From: Dokdonella_A sp039926025
Lineage (GTDB): Bacteria > Pseudomonadota > Gammaproteobacteria > Xanthomonadales > Rhodanobacteraceae
NCBI GenBank assembly: GCA_039926025.1
Contig: JBDSXV010000096.1
Span: forward strand, 1 to 33,168
DNA: 33,168 bases
Direction of reading: 5' to 3'
Positions 9,065-18,266 of the stretch are shown here, piece by piece; the first letter of the stretch is position 1; every line of letters starts with the position of its first letter. The position numbers were made by a program, and so were the translations under genes. The notes beneath the pieces were generated by a model that saw only the letters and a list, made by a program, of their open reading frames with translations, had not been told where the DNA came from and ran no database searches.

Positions 9065-9898
9065 TCAGGAGGCGGCTTGTGCGAATGTCACGCGTTCATG
9101 GCCCGCGGCGTCGCGTGCGCTGCTCGCGACATCGAATAAACCTGGCGTATCGAGCAAAGCGCGAACGCGCTCTGCCTGATTCCATCCATGCTCCAGCAGC
9201 AACCAGCCACGCGCATGAAGATGCGCGCGCGCCTGCGCGCACAGGTGGCGGATCGCATCAAGGCCATCACTGCCGGACGCGAGTGCCGCTGGCGGTTCGT
9301 GGCGCAGATCACCTTCGCTCAAATGAGGATCGCCGTCTTCGATATAGGGTGGATTGGAAACGATCAGGTCGACGCGCGCATCAGCGAGCGCCTCGAACCA
9401 GTCGCCTTGCGCAAACGCGACGTTCGAAATGCACAGACGCTGCGCGTTCGCGCGCGCGACCTCGAGTGCTGCTGCGCTCGCATCGGTCGCAAGCACGCGT
9501 GCCAGCGGTCGCTCGCGCGCCAGCGCCAGTGCGATCGCCCCCGAGCCGGTACCGAGATCGGCGACTACGCACGCAGCATCCAGCGGCATGCGCGCGAGCG
9601 CAAGTTCGACCAGCAACTCGGTTTCCGGGCGCGGGATCAGCACCGCCGGTGTGACGTCAAGGTCGAGCGACCAGAACGCGCGCCGGCCGGTCAGATACGC
9701 AATCGGTTCCCCACGTCGACGTGCATCCACCAGGCGTTCGAAGGCCGACGCCGGCTGCGCGTCGGGTTTGAATTCGGGCCACGCATACAGCCAGGCGCGC
9801 GAATGGCCGAGCACATGCGCGAGCAGCAACTCCGCTTCCGCACGTGCATCACTGCCGCCGCCGAGTTGCGCCGCGGCGGCAGCGAGCAGATGACGCAC
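9065..9898 (-). CDS. prmC: Peptide chain release factor N5-glutamine methyltransferase
   Basis: PrmC methylates the Gln of the GGQ motif in release factors RF1 and RF2, using S-adenosylmethionine. The SAM-binding motif DLGTGSG is at residues ~114-120 and the substrate-glutamine NPPY motif at 182-185. The N-terminal helical domain keeps the AEAELLLAHVLG and PIAYLTGRRAFW stretches, followed by the V-L-I-P-R-P-E-T-E signature. I chose the GTG at 9898 because it gives 277 residues, the same length as the E. coli enzyme, and aligns the N-terminus. A CTG overlapping the upstream stop (9905-9907) is an alternative. The start lies 5 bases after the stop of the giant membrane-protein gene, so translational coupling is likely. 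Confidence 0.93.
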   Translation of the reverse strand: MRHLLAAAAAQLGGGSDARAEAELLLAHVLGHSRAWLYAWPEFKPDAQPASAFERLVDARRRGEPIAYLTGRRAFWSLDLDVTPAVLIPRPETELLVELALARMPLDAACVVADLGTGSGAIALALARERPLARVLATDASAAALEVARANAQRLCISNVAFAQGDWFEALADARVDLIVSNPPYIEDGDPHLSEGDLRHEPPAALASGSDGLDAIRHLCAQARAHLHARGWLLLEHGWNQAERVRALLDTPGLFDVASSARDAAGHERVTFAQAAS

Positions 9899-9903
9899 CT
9901 CGC

Positions 9904-12900
9904 TCAGGACTGCACCGATGGTGGTGGCGGCGCGTCGACCGTGGGCGTATCGATGAGCGGCTTGGGCGTGCGACGCCAGTAGCCGTCGCGAGTCCATGCG
10001 GCGAAGCCATGGCGTAGCCAGCCCACCAGTGCGTTGGCGAGCCACAGCGCCCACGCGAGCATCGCCACCTTGTAGACCCACAACGGCAGCGAAATCGCGT
10101 ACGCACTCGGCAACGCCTCGGTGGCGCGATCGGCAAACCAGCGCAGCGCGAATGCGTTCGAACCGTTGCCCGTCACGTGCATGTCCGGCGCGCCGAGCAG
10201 GCCCTGTTCGATCGACGCGAACAGGCAGAGCACGGCGACGACGCTGAGGACAGCGAGCCCGATCTGGATCGCGTTGAATGCGAGTACCGATGTCTTCGGC
10301 GTCGTGCGGCCGCGCCAGTCGAGCGCGAACAACCATGCCACCACGAGCAGCAAGGCAGACCACGAATAGGTCGAGAAGCCGAGTCCGAGCAGAATCCATT
10401 GCCAGGTTTTGAGTGGCGTACTGCGCGCGCGCGACAATGCAAACGCGAGGATCAGCAGCACCGCAAGCTCACTCCAATACAACACCGCCGGCCCCGCCGC
10501 CGGGCCACCGGTCAACAGCAACCAGCGATCCGCGGGCAGATCGAGCGCGAGATCGATGTTCGCCATCGGCAGGCCGAGCGCTACCTTCGGCATGCGTGCG
10601 AGCAAACCGATCGACGTGTTGTCGCGGAAGCGGACCTCGAACGTCTGCGCACCCGGCACGATCGGCAGGCTGAGTTTTCCGTCCTGCACGCGAAGGTTCA
10701 GCACCTGGCCATTGCGACTGACGCCGAGCACTTCGGCAGCGGGCGGCAAGGTGATCGCGTGCTCGCCGCCGCGGCTGGCGCGGATCGTCAACGTCAGCGT
10801 GCTGTTCGCGGCGCGCTGGCCGACTTCGTGCGACAGGCGCACTGCATCCAGCGCACGCGTCTCGCCCTGCGCGGCTTGCGGCTTGCTTATCTTCAGGGTC
10901 AGCGATTCGCCCGGCAGGGGATGGAATTCGAAATTGCGATCGTCGTGCACGTTCTCATTGGCTGCGAGCACCACGCCTGGTACACCGGAGAATTCGACGT
11001 GCCAGGTTGGACTAACCAGCACGTGCCAGACCTCGGCGTGATCGCCGAGCTTGGGCGCGGTCAGGACCAGGCTTTCACCCTTGTCGAGCGAACTGTTCCA
11101 CGTCGTCGACGAAGCGCCTTCACCGAGCGCGACCGTCGCGCCCTGCGCGTCGACCTTCACTCCGGACGTCATAACATGCTCACCGGCAAGGACCGGCAAG
11201 GTTGTGGTGAAACCGCCCTCCCGGGGTGCCATCCGCGCGACGGTGGTCTCGACCGACCAGTCGAGCGAGAGGGAAATCGAGCGATAGACAATCACATACG
11301 GCGCGAACTGCTGCGTGTCGGCACCGGTCGGCGCACTGCCGGCCTCGCGCGCACGTGCAAGGGTCAGGGTTTCGGCCAGCAGGTGATCGTCGCTGATACC
11401 ACTCGCCTGCCAACCCTCGCCGTTGAACTGCGCGCGCATCGGCTTCAGCGGAAACGCGAGCGCGACCTTGTCGGAAACCGCAACAAAAACCATCTCGATG
11501 CGATGCACGCCGCGCGGAAGTGCAGCCCACAGATTTCCGTTCTGTCGCGCGAGGCCGTCCAGATTGCTGCCATCAAGAGTGACGCTACGCAGTGCCAGCG
11601 TCGCCTCGTTGCTCGGCAGCGGCACCGCGACACGTTCCAGCGCGTGGGCTTCAAGTACGACGCGGATCTCGTCGCCATGCGCCGAGACATCCGCCTTGGC
11701 CAGCGCCGCACAATCGGGCATGCAATGCGTCGACTCCAGCGAGCGCGCACGCAACGCATTGAGCAGGGCATCGGATGGAAACGTCTGCGCCTGGGACGGC
11801 TGGCAGACAGCAGCGAGTGCGAGCGCACCCATCAACACGGGTGCAACGTTGCGAGGCGGCATGCGCCGACCCTGCTTCGCACCAGGCCATGGCGGCATTC
11901 CAGGCCCAAGCAGACGCAGGATCAACCACGCCAGCAAGCCAACCATCACGAGTCGCAACGAGCGCACCAGCCAGGGCGGCGCGATCAGCAGTCGCACGGT
12001 CTGCGCTGGCGACACCGGTCCGCTCCAGCTCAGCTGGTAGCGGTGGCCAAGCTGCCAGCCTGGTTCGCCCGCACCGGTCTGCACGACCGTCGATTGACTG
12101 TAACGATCGATCTGCTGTCGACGCGCGGGCGCCACCGAACTCGGCTGCTCGATCGACTCGCGGTCGATCGTCACTACCGGGCTGGATGTCTCGACATCCT
12201 CGCGGCGGATATTTGAACCGGTCACTTCGATCGTTTCGAGCTTGTCCTTTTCGTCGGCTGGCGAGTCTGCAGCGCGATCACGCATGGCGCCCCCTTGCGC
12301 CTGCATCTTCGCTGCGGCTGGCGGCGCTGCGGGTGCGGCGCGCGGTTCCGGCGCAGGCGAAGGCGGCGCCGCGCGCTCGGCAAACGTGAGGTCATCGAAC
12401 GCAAAACCGCCTTCGTTTTCCAGCTGTGGATGCAGGGCGAAGCGCAACTGGTCCGCGACAAATGGCAAGGTGAAGAGTACGAGCAGGCCGAGCGCACCGC
12501 GACGCAGCCATTCCGCAACACGCGCAAAGCGTCCCGCGGGCAGTGAACGCACGACCAAGGCCAGCGCGATCACCAGCAGCAGGCTCCAGAACGGCGCGCC
12601 GTGCTCCTGGAAACCGAGCACCACGTAGACCAGCGCAGGCAAGGCACCGAGCGTGCCGAACAAACGCCAGGCAAGCAGGACCAGCACCGCGCAGATAAAG
12701 ACGTTGAGCAGGTTCCACGCTTCGATCCAGCTGCCTGCAGCGCGATCAGCGCCGGGCGCGCCGAGTAATTTGTAGCCATTGGGAAGATGCAGCGTCGTGC
12801 TGACGGCATCGAAACTCGCCTGCCACCCCGCAATCGGCAACACCGCGCTAGCCGGCACAATGCGCAGGCCTGCGGCAAGATCGACGGCGGGCGTACGCCA

Positions 12901-14151
12901 TTCGACACCGCTGAGGTCGGGCCCCGCGACGCCCTGCGTCACCAGCAGTGCCTCGTTGCCACGACCCGTGCCTTGGTCGAGCGCGTCTGCGCGTTCGAGC
13001 ATGAACGGCAGCGCCGCATCCAGACGCCAGTCGCGCAGCAAAGTGCCGCGCACGCGATCGCGCGCGAACCAGCCGGCGCCGTCGAAGTCGAGCCACATTT
13101 CGCGCGCAAGTGTGAGCCGGTTGCGTTCGTCTGCGGCAGCGCCGCGCGAGCGCTCGTCGATCGTCAACGTCGCCGCATCGACCAGTGCAAACGCAGGCAG
13201 GCTGACCCACGCGCCCGGCGTGCCGGCGTCCTTCGGGTCGACTTGCACGGCGGACGTAGCGGTTGAAATGCGCAAGCGCGGATTGGCCGCATAGCTCCAG
13301 ATTTCCTGCGCCGGCCAGGGTGCTGGAGGCAAGCGCGCAGTGACAGAGGCAAGCGGCGCAATCGCACGCGCATTGAGAGTCAGCGTGTCGTCGCCGGGCT
13401 GCACGCGAATGCGCAGACGACCATCGCCATCGAGTCGCGCCGGCCACGCGCCGCTCAAGGCGAGTGGCAGGAATCCTTCCGGCAAGACCGGTCCGACGAT
13501 TTCCTCGCGCGCCTGACCGGACACATGCATCGCGATGACCGTCGTCAACTGCGCAGGGATGCCGTCATCGATGCGGCGATACACGCGCAGCGCGATGCTG
13601 TCCGCTTCGGGTGTGGTTGCGGCGGCGCGGCCGAGGGTCACTTCGTTGTCGTCGCGCTGCACCGGCATCACCGTTTTGCCATCAACACTGAGCGCGACAA
13701 GACCAATTGCCGCCGGCACACGCAGGGTCTGCGGGCGCTCGTGCCAAGGCAGGCGCGCGCGGATCTCGTGACCGCCCGGCGCCAGTCGCAGCGCAGGACC
13801 CTGATGATTGACCACGACAGCGGGCTGACCATCGACAGTGACTTGCTGCGGCCAGTGTTCGGTGTCGCCCGGCAATGGCACCCACGAATCCACATCGACG
13901 CGCCAATGCTGCGCGATGCTCGCGCCACTCGCATCCGCGCTCAGGCTCAAGGTGCCGGGCCACGCGCACAGGTACTCGTTCTCGCTTGAACCGGACCTGC
14001 CAGCAATCAAGGGACATGCGCGGTAGTCCAGACCATGCATGACCCAACCGCGCCAGGCTTCCAGAGATGAAGGAACCGGCGACTCGGCGTGCGCGACTGC
14101 GGCGATCAGCAGGCAGGCGAGCCAGACACAACGGACGGCGACGACGCGCAT
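9904..14151 (-). CDS. Giant membrane protein of unknown function with embedded TonB-box/plug-like segment, 1415 aa
   Basis: I do not recognise the family. The ATG at 14151 is chosen over a longer frame because it opens a signal peptide (residues 1-22, cleavage after AHA). Residues 23-475 look like beta-rich periplasmic domains. Hydrophobic segments follow at ~480-500, 505-515, 521-536 and 551-566. Then come a Pro/Ala-rich linker (~595-617) and a segment at 638-669 (IEVTGSNIRR ... SSPVVTIDRESIEQ) that closely resembles the TonB box and first plug strand of TonB-dependent receptors. Further hydrophobic segments lie at ~729-748 and ~771-788, the latter shaped like a second signal peptide. A second beta-rich region spans ~790-1215, and about four C-terminal membrane segments lie at ~1227-1378. 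There is no 22-strand receptor barrel. It is followed by prmC 5 bases later and preceded by the PycTM gene 109 bases upstream. Confidence 0.85.
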   Translation of the reverse strand: MRVVAVRCVWLACLLIAAVAHAESPVPSSLEAWRGWVMHGLDYRACPLIAGRSGSSENEYLCAWPGTLSLSADASGASIAQHWRVDVDSWVPLPGDTEHWPQQVTVDGQPAVVVNHQGPALRLAPGGHEIRARLPWHERPQTLRVPAAIGLVALSVDGKTVMPVQRDDNEVTLGRAAATTPEADSIALRVYRRIDDGIPAQLTTVIAMHVSGQAREEIVGPVLPEGFLPLALSGAWPARLDGDGRLRIRVQPGDDTLTLNARAIAPLASVTARLPPAPWPAQEIWSYAANPRLRISTATSAVQVDPKDAGTPGAWVSLPAFALVDAATLTIDERSRGAAADERNRLTLAREMWLDFDGAGWFARDRVRGTLLRDWRLDAALPFMLERADALDQGTGRGNEALLVTQGVAGPDLSGVEWRTPAVDLAAGLRIVPASAVLPIAGWQASFDAVSTTLHLPNGYKLLGAPGADRAAGSWIEAWNLLNVFICAVLVLLAWRLFGTLGALPALVYVVLGFQEHGAPFWSLLLVIALALVVRSLPAGRFARVAEWLRRGALGLLVLFTLPFVADQLRFALHPQLENEGGFAFDDLTFAERAAPPSPAPEPRAAPAAPPAAAKMQAQGGAMRDRAADSPADEKDKLETIEVTGSNIRREDVETSSPVVTIDRESIEQPSSVAPARRQQIDRYSQSTVVQTGAGEPGWQLGHRYQLSWSGPVSPAQTVRLLIAPPWLVRSLRLVMVGLLAWLILRLLGPGMPPWPGAKQGRRMPPRNVAPVLMGALALAAVCQPSQAQTFPSDALLNALRARSLESTHCMPDCAALAKADVSAHGDEIRVVLEAHALERVAVPLPSNEATLALRSVTLDGSNLDGLARQNGNLWAALPRGVHRIEMVFVAVSDKVALAFPLKPMRAQFNGEGWQASGISDDHLLAETLTLARAREAGSAPTGADTQQFAPYVIVYRSISLSLDWSVETTVARMAPREGGFTTTLPVLAGEHVMTSGVKVDAQGATVALGEGASSTTWNSSLDKGESLVLTAPKLGDHAEVWHVLVSPTWHVEFSGVPGVVLAANENVHDDRNFEFHPLPGESLTLKISKPQAAQGETRALDAVRLSHEVGQRAANSTLTLTIRASRGGEHAITLPPAAEVLGVSRNGQVLNLRVQDGKLSLPIVPGAQTFEVRFRDNTSIGLLARMPKVALGLPMANIDLALDLPADRWLLLTGGPAAGPAVLYWSELAVLLILAFALSRARSTPLKTWQWILLGLGFSTYSWSALLLVVAWLFALDWRGRTTPKTSVLAFNAIQIGLAVLSVVAVLCLFASIEQGLLGAPDMHVTGNGSNAFALRWFADRATEALPSAYAISLPLWVYKVAMLAWALWLANALVGWLRHGFAAWTRDGYWRRTPKPLIDTPTVDAPPPPSVQS

Positions 14152-14260
14152 GGGATTCTCTCGATAGACGTTGGGTGGCGATACAACGGGATGGCGCGTA
14201 CAGCGGGGTTTGCGTTGCAACGAAAAAGTCGTCGTCAGCGTCACCAACGGATGTCAGCGA

Positions 14261-14818
14261 TCACGTTGTCAGCAGACGCCAACCTTGCTCGACGCAGGCG
14301 AGTACGAATCCCGCCAGGAAAAACAGATAGCTGTAGCGCAGATAGCGGTACTTGCGATGCGCCAGATACCAGCCGAGTGAGTAGAGGTCATTCGCCATCG
14401 TCGCGTAGACCGAACCATCGGGCTTCATCACGCGCGTGATCTCCGCGAGGAAGCGTTCGCGCGGCAATTCGGCGAAGTGACCAAAAAACAGCAGGTTGAA
14501 TCCGCTCGGCAAACCTTCCCCGGTGACCTTGATCGGCCGGTACTTCGGCAGCACCGCAAGGACGGCGAGCAGCAGAGCCAGCAGGGTGAACACGGTCAGC
14601 GTGAGCATCGATACACGCAAGGCCGGATCATTCATGCGACCAAGCGACATCGTCAGCACGATCGACGATACCGTGATCAGGATATTCGCCTTGAGGTCGG
14701 CCATGCTCGACAGCGCGACATGATGCTGCTGCGCGGTGCGCAACATCGAATCGCCCGTATTGCGCTCGGGAATGCGCGCAAACGAATCGGGTGCCGCAGG
14801 GTGTTCTTCCATTGCCAT
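14261..14818 (-). CDS. Pycsar effector-type transmembrane protein (PycTM, DUF5706), 185 aa
   Basis: The sequence matches the pattern of PycTM effectors, membrane proteins that in Pycsar anti-phage defence respond to cyclic pyrimidine nucleotides (cCMP or cUMP) and impair the membrane. Visible features are LSSMADLKANILI (residues 36-48) running into TM1 (~43-60), TM2 (~70-90), the conserved NLLFFGHF (108-115), the helical stretch DLYSLGWYLAHRKYRYLR (~134-151) and TM3 (~153-175). The length is typical. The start at 14818 has an alternative ATG 6 bases downstream; ribosome signals are weak for both. No uridylate/cytidylate cyclase or HD domain is encoded nearby, so this is an orphan. It lies between an M1 aminopeptidase and the giant TonB-motif protein, all on one strand. 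A defence role is inferred from the family only. Confidence 0.85.
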   Translation of the reverse strand: MAMEEHPAAPDSFARIPERNTGDSMLRTAQQHHVALSSMADLKANILITVSSIVLTMSLGRMNDPALRVSMLTLTVFTLLALLLAVLAVLPKYRPIKVTGEGLPSGFNLLFFGHFAELPRERFLAEITRVMKPDGSVYATMANDLYSLGWYLAHRKYRYLRYSYLFFLAGFVLACVEQGWRLLTT

Positions 14819-15004
14819 GCCCGCTTCGTCGAGATGCGGGGCATCTTAGCAACTGTATGGCGTTGAACCGCGGCCGGCGGCGATCATTCCGAAGAATGAA
14901 TCCTTCTCACTTCGGGATCGACGCCGGTCCCCTGACCGACGGAGGGTGCCGACAGGCAGATAGGGAAAAGCACCCAATCGGTATCAGCGACTCGGACGTA
15001 CCTT

Positions 15005-15048
15005 CCCTCATCCGGCGCGTCGCGCCACCTTCTCCCGAAGGGAGAAGG
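15005..15048. repeat. REP-like intergenic palindrome
   Basis: A perfect 9-bp stem, CCTTCTCCC (15028-15036) and GGGAGAAGG (15040-15048), stands next to a smaller GGCGC/GCGCC palindrome (15014-15026) and a CCCTCATCC half. This is the layout of a dispersed intergenic repeat that I recognise as common in Xanthomonadaceae-like genomes. It lies 12 bases after the stop of the minus-strand aminopeptidase gene and may stabilise or end its transcript. The rest of the 14819-15059 gap shows nothing else. Confidence 0.65.
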
Positions 15049-15059
15049 AAAAGCGCGCA

Positions 15060-17765
15060 TCAAGGCGCGGCCGGATGCGTCTCCGCCCATGCCTTCAATG
15101 CCCTGGTGCCGGCTTTCTCACGCAGCGCAGCGCATTGACGGATGCCCTCGACGGTCTGGCCAAGTCCGCGTTCGCCACCGATGAGGTCCTTGATGCGCGG
15201 CGCGAAGAACGTGGACAACTCATCCGCAGATGTATTGCTGCAGCGCCCGTTGGCGACGCTTTTCGGAAGGTAGGGCTGTGCGAACACCGGCAGGCGTGCG
15301 CGATACACATCGTAATGCGCTGTCAGCCACTGCCACATGGCGGAACGGTTTTCCGGTTCCCTGATCTGCGCCTCGTACAGGCGCCCCATCTCGCCGATCT
15401 GGACGCTGGATGTCAGCCCGTAGTTGCGCGCGCGCTCGGCGAGCACGGGATCGCGCGTCGCACCAAGCGCGGACAGCAACGCATAGCGCTGCGTGGTGTC
15501 GTGATTGCTCGCCAGTTCTTTCTGCGCAGCATCGAACGCGGGAACGCCACTTTCCTGCACCGCCACCTGCAGCGCGATCGTGCGCAAATCAGCATCGGCG
15601 CTCGCGAGGTCGACCTTGCCGCTGCCATCCAGGCCGAGTGCGGCGCGCCCCTGCTTCGCCAACTCGCCGCGCACGCGTGCATCGCGCACATCGAGCGCAA
15701 GGAAATCGGCGAGACGCGTGCGCATAGCCGTAGCGGTGCTCGCCTCGCCTTCCTTGTGATGGTAGCCGAGCTGTTCCAGGCGACGACCGTAAAGGCGTGA
15801 CGCGTACGCGTCGAGCAAGGGCCGCGTCGTGTCATCGGCAAGATGTTCGCGTATCCATTCGAAGGAATCGAACAGCGCCGTCGCGACATGCGGCATCTCC
15901 GATGCGGCCAACCCCGGCATTGCATCGAGGACGGTGGCGGCTCCGAGCGTGCCGCGCTTGAACGCACTGCTCACAGCATCGGCGTAGATGACCTGCTCCG
16001 GCGGCGTCAGCCGTGTCACCGCCGCTGCGAGATTGCGGAAGTCCGCCGCCGCGAGATCGAAACGATAGTATCCACGCGCCGCCGCATTCGGCAGATACCA
16101 GTCCGGGCATGTTCCAGCAACGTCGAAATGTTGTTCGGCCTTTTCAAGCAGGAAGCATTGCGTGTCCGATGCCGTCTGGTGACCGAAACGCGCGCACACC
16201 GGCACGCTCCACAGCGGCGCATCTTTCGCGAACACACCGAACGGAACATAGCGCGACTGGCTCAGCGTCAGCGACGGCTTGCCGTCCTTGCAGGCGAGTT
16301 CGCTGTGGACCTGCGGCACGCCGGGCTGATCGAGGAAACTGCGCATCGATTTGGCAAACGTCTCGCCTTTGCCGCTCGCTTCCGCCAAGTTCGCGATGAG
16401 GTCGTCGGAACTGCCGCTGCCGAACGCGTGCCGTGCGAGATAGGCGCGCATGCCCTTGCGGAACGTGTCCTCGCCAACCCAGGTCTCGAACATCGCGAGC
16501 ACGCTCGCGCCTTTCTGGTAGGTGATGCTGTCGAACGCGGTCTGGATGTCGCCGCGACCCAGGATCGGCTGGCGCACTTTGCGCGTGCTGAGCAGGCTGT
16601 CGCTCGCCATCGCGCCGAGGCGTCGTTCGAGCGCTTCCAGCGGCGCCTGGTATTCCGGTTTCAACACCGTGGTCGCCTTCGCCTGCGCCCACGTTGCGTA
16701 CGCCTCGTTGAGCCAGATGTCGTCCCACCACGGCACCGTGACGAGATCGCCATACCACTGATGAGCGATCTCGTGCGCCTCGATGTTGAAGACGTTGCGG
16801 TAGCGATCGGCCGCGGCATTCGCGTCGATCAGAAGATACGCATCGCGATAGACGATGAGCCCGGCGTTCTCCATCGCACCCGCAGAGAAATCCGGCGCGC
16901 CGAGCAGATCGAGCTTGTCGAACGGATACGCTTGCGCGGTGTAGTCCTCGTAGAACTTCACGATCTGCGGCGCCACTTCGATCGCCCATGTGAGCTGCTT
17001 GGCCGTGCCACGCGGACCGATGCCACGCAACGGCAGCGCCTGCTTGCGCACGGCATTCGGCGGAATCGCAGGTGCATCGACCACGTCCCACGGCCCGACT
17101 GCGAACGCGACCAGATAGGTCGGCAGCGGTTTCGTCGTCGCAAAGGTCAGCGTCTTCCATTTCCTGTCACTGGATATTTCTTCCTTCAGCTGGCGCGTGT
17201 TGGCCACGGCGACTTCGTCGGTTGGCACCGTCAACATGATGTCGAATGGCGTCTTGAAGCGCGGCTCGTCGAAACCCGGAAACGCAAAGCGCGCGCTGAC
17301 CGGCTCCATCTGCGTGACCGCGTAGCTGTCGTTGCCGACCTTGACCTTGTACACACCTTGAAGCTGGGCGTTGAACGGCGCGTTGTACGCCAACACGAGC
17401 TCGATCTCCTGCGCTGGCAGGCTGCGGCCGAAAGAGACTTCGAGCAGGCCCGTGTCGGCATGCGCGATCGCCTTCACCTCGTCGGTTTCGCCGGCGGCAT
17501 CGACAACGGTGGCCTTGGTCACATCGATCGACTGCGCATGCAGCCACACGTGATCGGCCGCCTTCGCGAGCTTGACGCGGATGCGCGTTTCGCCGATGAA
17601 GCGGTCGGTACGCGGATCGATGGTCAGATGCAGGGCATAGTGATGCGGGATCACATCCGTCGGCAGCTTGCCGGTGGGCGGCGTATCTGCCACGGATTTC
17701 GCGGCTGCGAGCGCTGGAACAATGCTCAGGAGCAATATCAGGACGGCACGCCGGACAACGGACAT
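15060..17765 (-). CDS. Secreted M1-family zinc aminopeptidase, 901 aa
   Basis: A puromycin-sensitive/ERAP-like M1 aminopeptidase, which removes N-terminal residues from peptides. The exopeptidase motif GAMEN is near residue 296. The zinc site HEIAH (331-335) is followed 18 residues later by the third ligand, Glu354, in NEAYATW. The N-terminal beta domain (~30-230) and C-terminal helical ERAP1-like domain (~540-890) are both present, so the enzyme looks complete and active. The ATG at 17765 is preferred because it opens a signal peptide (MSVVRRAVLILLLS ... AAA, ~1-24). A GTG at 17795 would add ten residues. Export to the periplasm suggests peptide scavenging. It is upstream of, and co-directional with, the PycTM gene, but a 241-base gap with a REP-like repeat separates them. 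Confidence 0.93.
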   Translation of the reverse strand: MSVVRRAVLILLLSIVPALAAAKSVADTPPTGKLPTDVIPHHYALHLTIDPRTDRFIGETRIRVKLAKAADHVWLHAQSIDVTKATVVDAAGETDEVKAIAHADTGLLEVSFGRSLPAQEIELVLAYNAPFNAQLQGVYKVKVGNDSYAVTQMEPVSARFAFPGFDEPRFKTPFDIMLTVPTDEVAVANTRQLKEEISSDRKWKTLTFATTKPLPTYLVAFAVGPWDVVDAPAIPPNAVRKQALPLRGIGPRGTAKQLTWAIEVAPQIVKFYEDYTAQAYPFDKLDLLGAPDFSAGAMENAGLIVYRDAYLLIDANAAADRYRNVFNIEAHEIAHQWYGDLVTVPWWDDIWLNEAYATWAQAKATTVLKPEYQAPLEALERRLGAMASDSLLSTRKVRQPILGRGDIQTAFDSITYQKGASVLAMFETWVGEDTFRKGMRAYLARHAFGSGSSDDLIANLAEASGKGETFAKSMRSFLDQPGVPQVHSELACKDGKPSLTLSQSRYVPFGVFAKDAPLWSVPVCARFGHQTASDTQCFLLEKAEQHFDVAGTCPDWYLPNAAARGYYRFDLAAADFRNLAAAVTRLTPPEQVIYADAVSSAFKRGTLGAATVLDAMPGLAASEMPHVATALFDSFEWIREHLADDTTRPLLDAYASRLYGRRLEQLGYHHKEGEASTATAMRTRLADFLALDVRDARVRGELAKQGRAALGLDGSGKVDLASADADLRTIALQVAVQESGVPAFDAAQKELASNHDTTQRYALLSALGATRDPVLAERARNYGLTSSVQIGEMGRLYEAQIREPENRSAMWQWLTAHYDVYRARLPVFAQPYLPKSVANGRCSNTSADELSTFFAPRIKDLIGGERGLGQTVEGIRQCAALREKAGTRALKAWAETHPAAP

Positions 17766-18266
17766 CGGTCGGTTCGCTTGCGCAGAAAGACGCACACCTC
17801 ATCACGTGGGCAACGTGGCGGCAATGGGTGATAGGTCATGGCGCTCCTGGTAATGGCGCTGATCCGCTCCCGACAGGCGACCATCGGGTGCGCCGCGCGC
17901 AAAGACCGGATCAAAGGTCCGAGTAGCCCGATGCTCCCGCAAAATGAAAAGGCACACGATCACGCCAACCGAGCGGCTGCGCTGACCAGCTAACACGCGA
18001 GCGATCGAATCCATCGGCAAAGATCATCGCAACCCGCGTTCAGGCAACTGTGCTTGACGACGATGCCAATACAGACCGAGTCCAGGATTTCAGCCATCGA
18101 TCTTGCGGGTTCAAAACCACAGGTTGGGAACTTGCACCAAAAGGCTTGCGCAAATCCGCGAAGGCGCAGCTGGTAGGCCATGCGCCATTCGTTCTCCTTG
18201 CTTTTTGACTCTATCGGACGAAACTACGCGCTAGCCAGGTTCGACGTTTACCAATCGGGAGTGGGC
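17766..18266. other. Divergent intergenic region
   Basis: About 500 bases separate the divergent aminopeptidase and delta-60 genes and must hold both promoters. I see no gene: the open frames here are short and lack a coding character. No clear operator or riboswitch could be recognised. Confidence 0.45.

Noticed and set aside
10177..12216. 679-codon plus-strand open frame opposite the giant membrane protein
   Set aside because: Composition dominated by Arg, His and Gln with no motif; explained by codon bias of the real minus-strand gene.
12145..12240. Giant protein as a TonB-dependent receptor
   Set aside because: Only about 32 residues resemble the TonB box and plug start; there is no plug domain or long C-terminal barrel.
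15843..17831. 662-codon plus-strand open frame opposite the M1 aminopeptidase
   Set aside because: The opposite strand has an unmistakable aminopeptidase with all zinc ligands; this frame has no recognisable feature.
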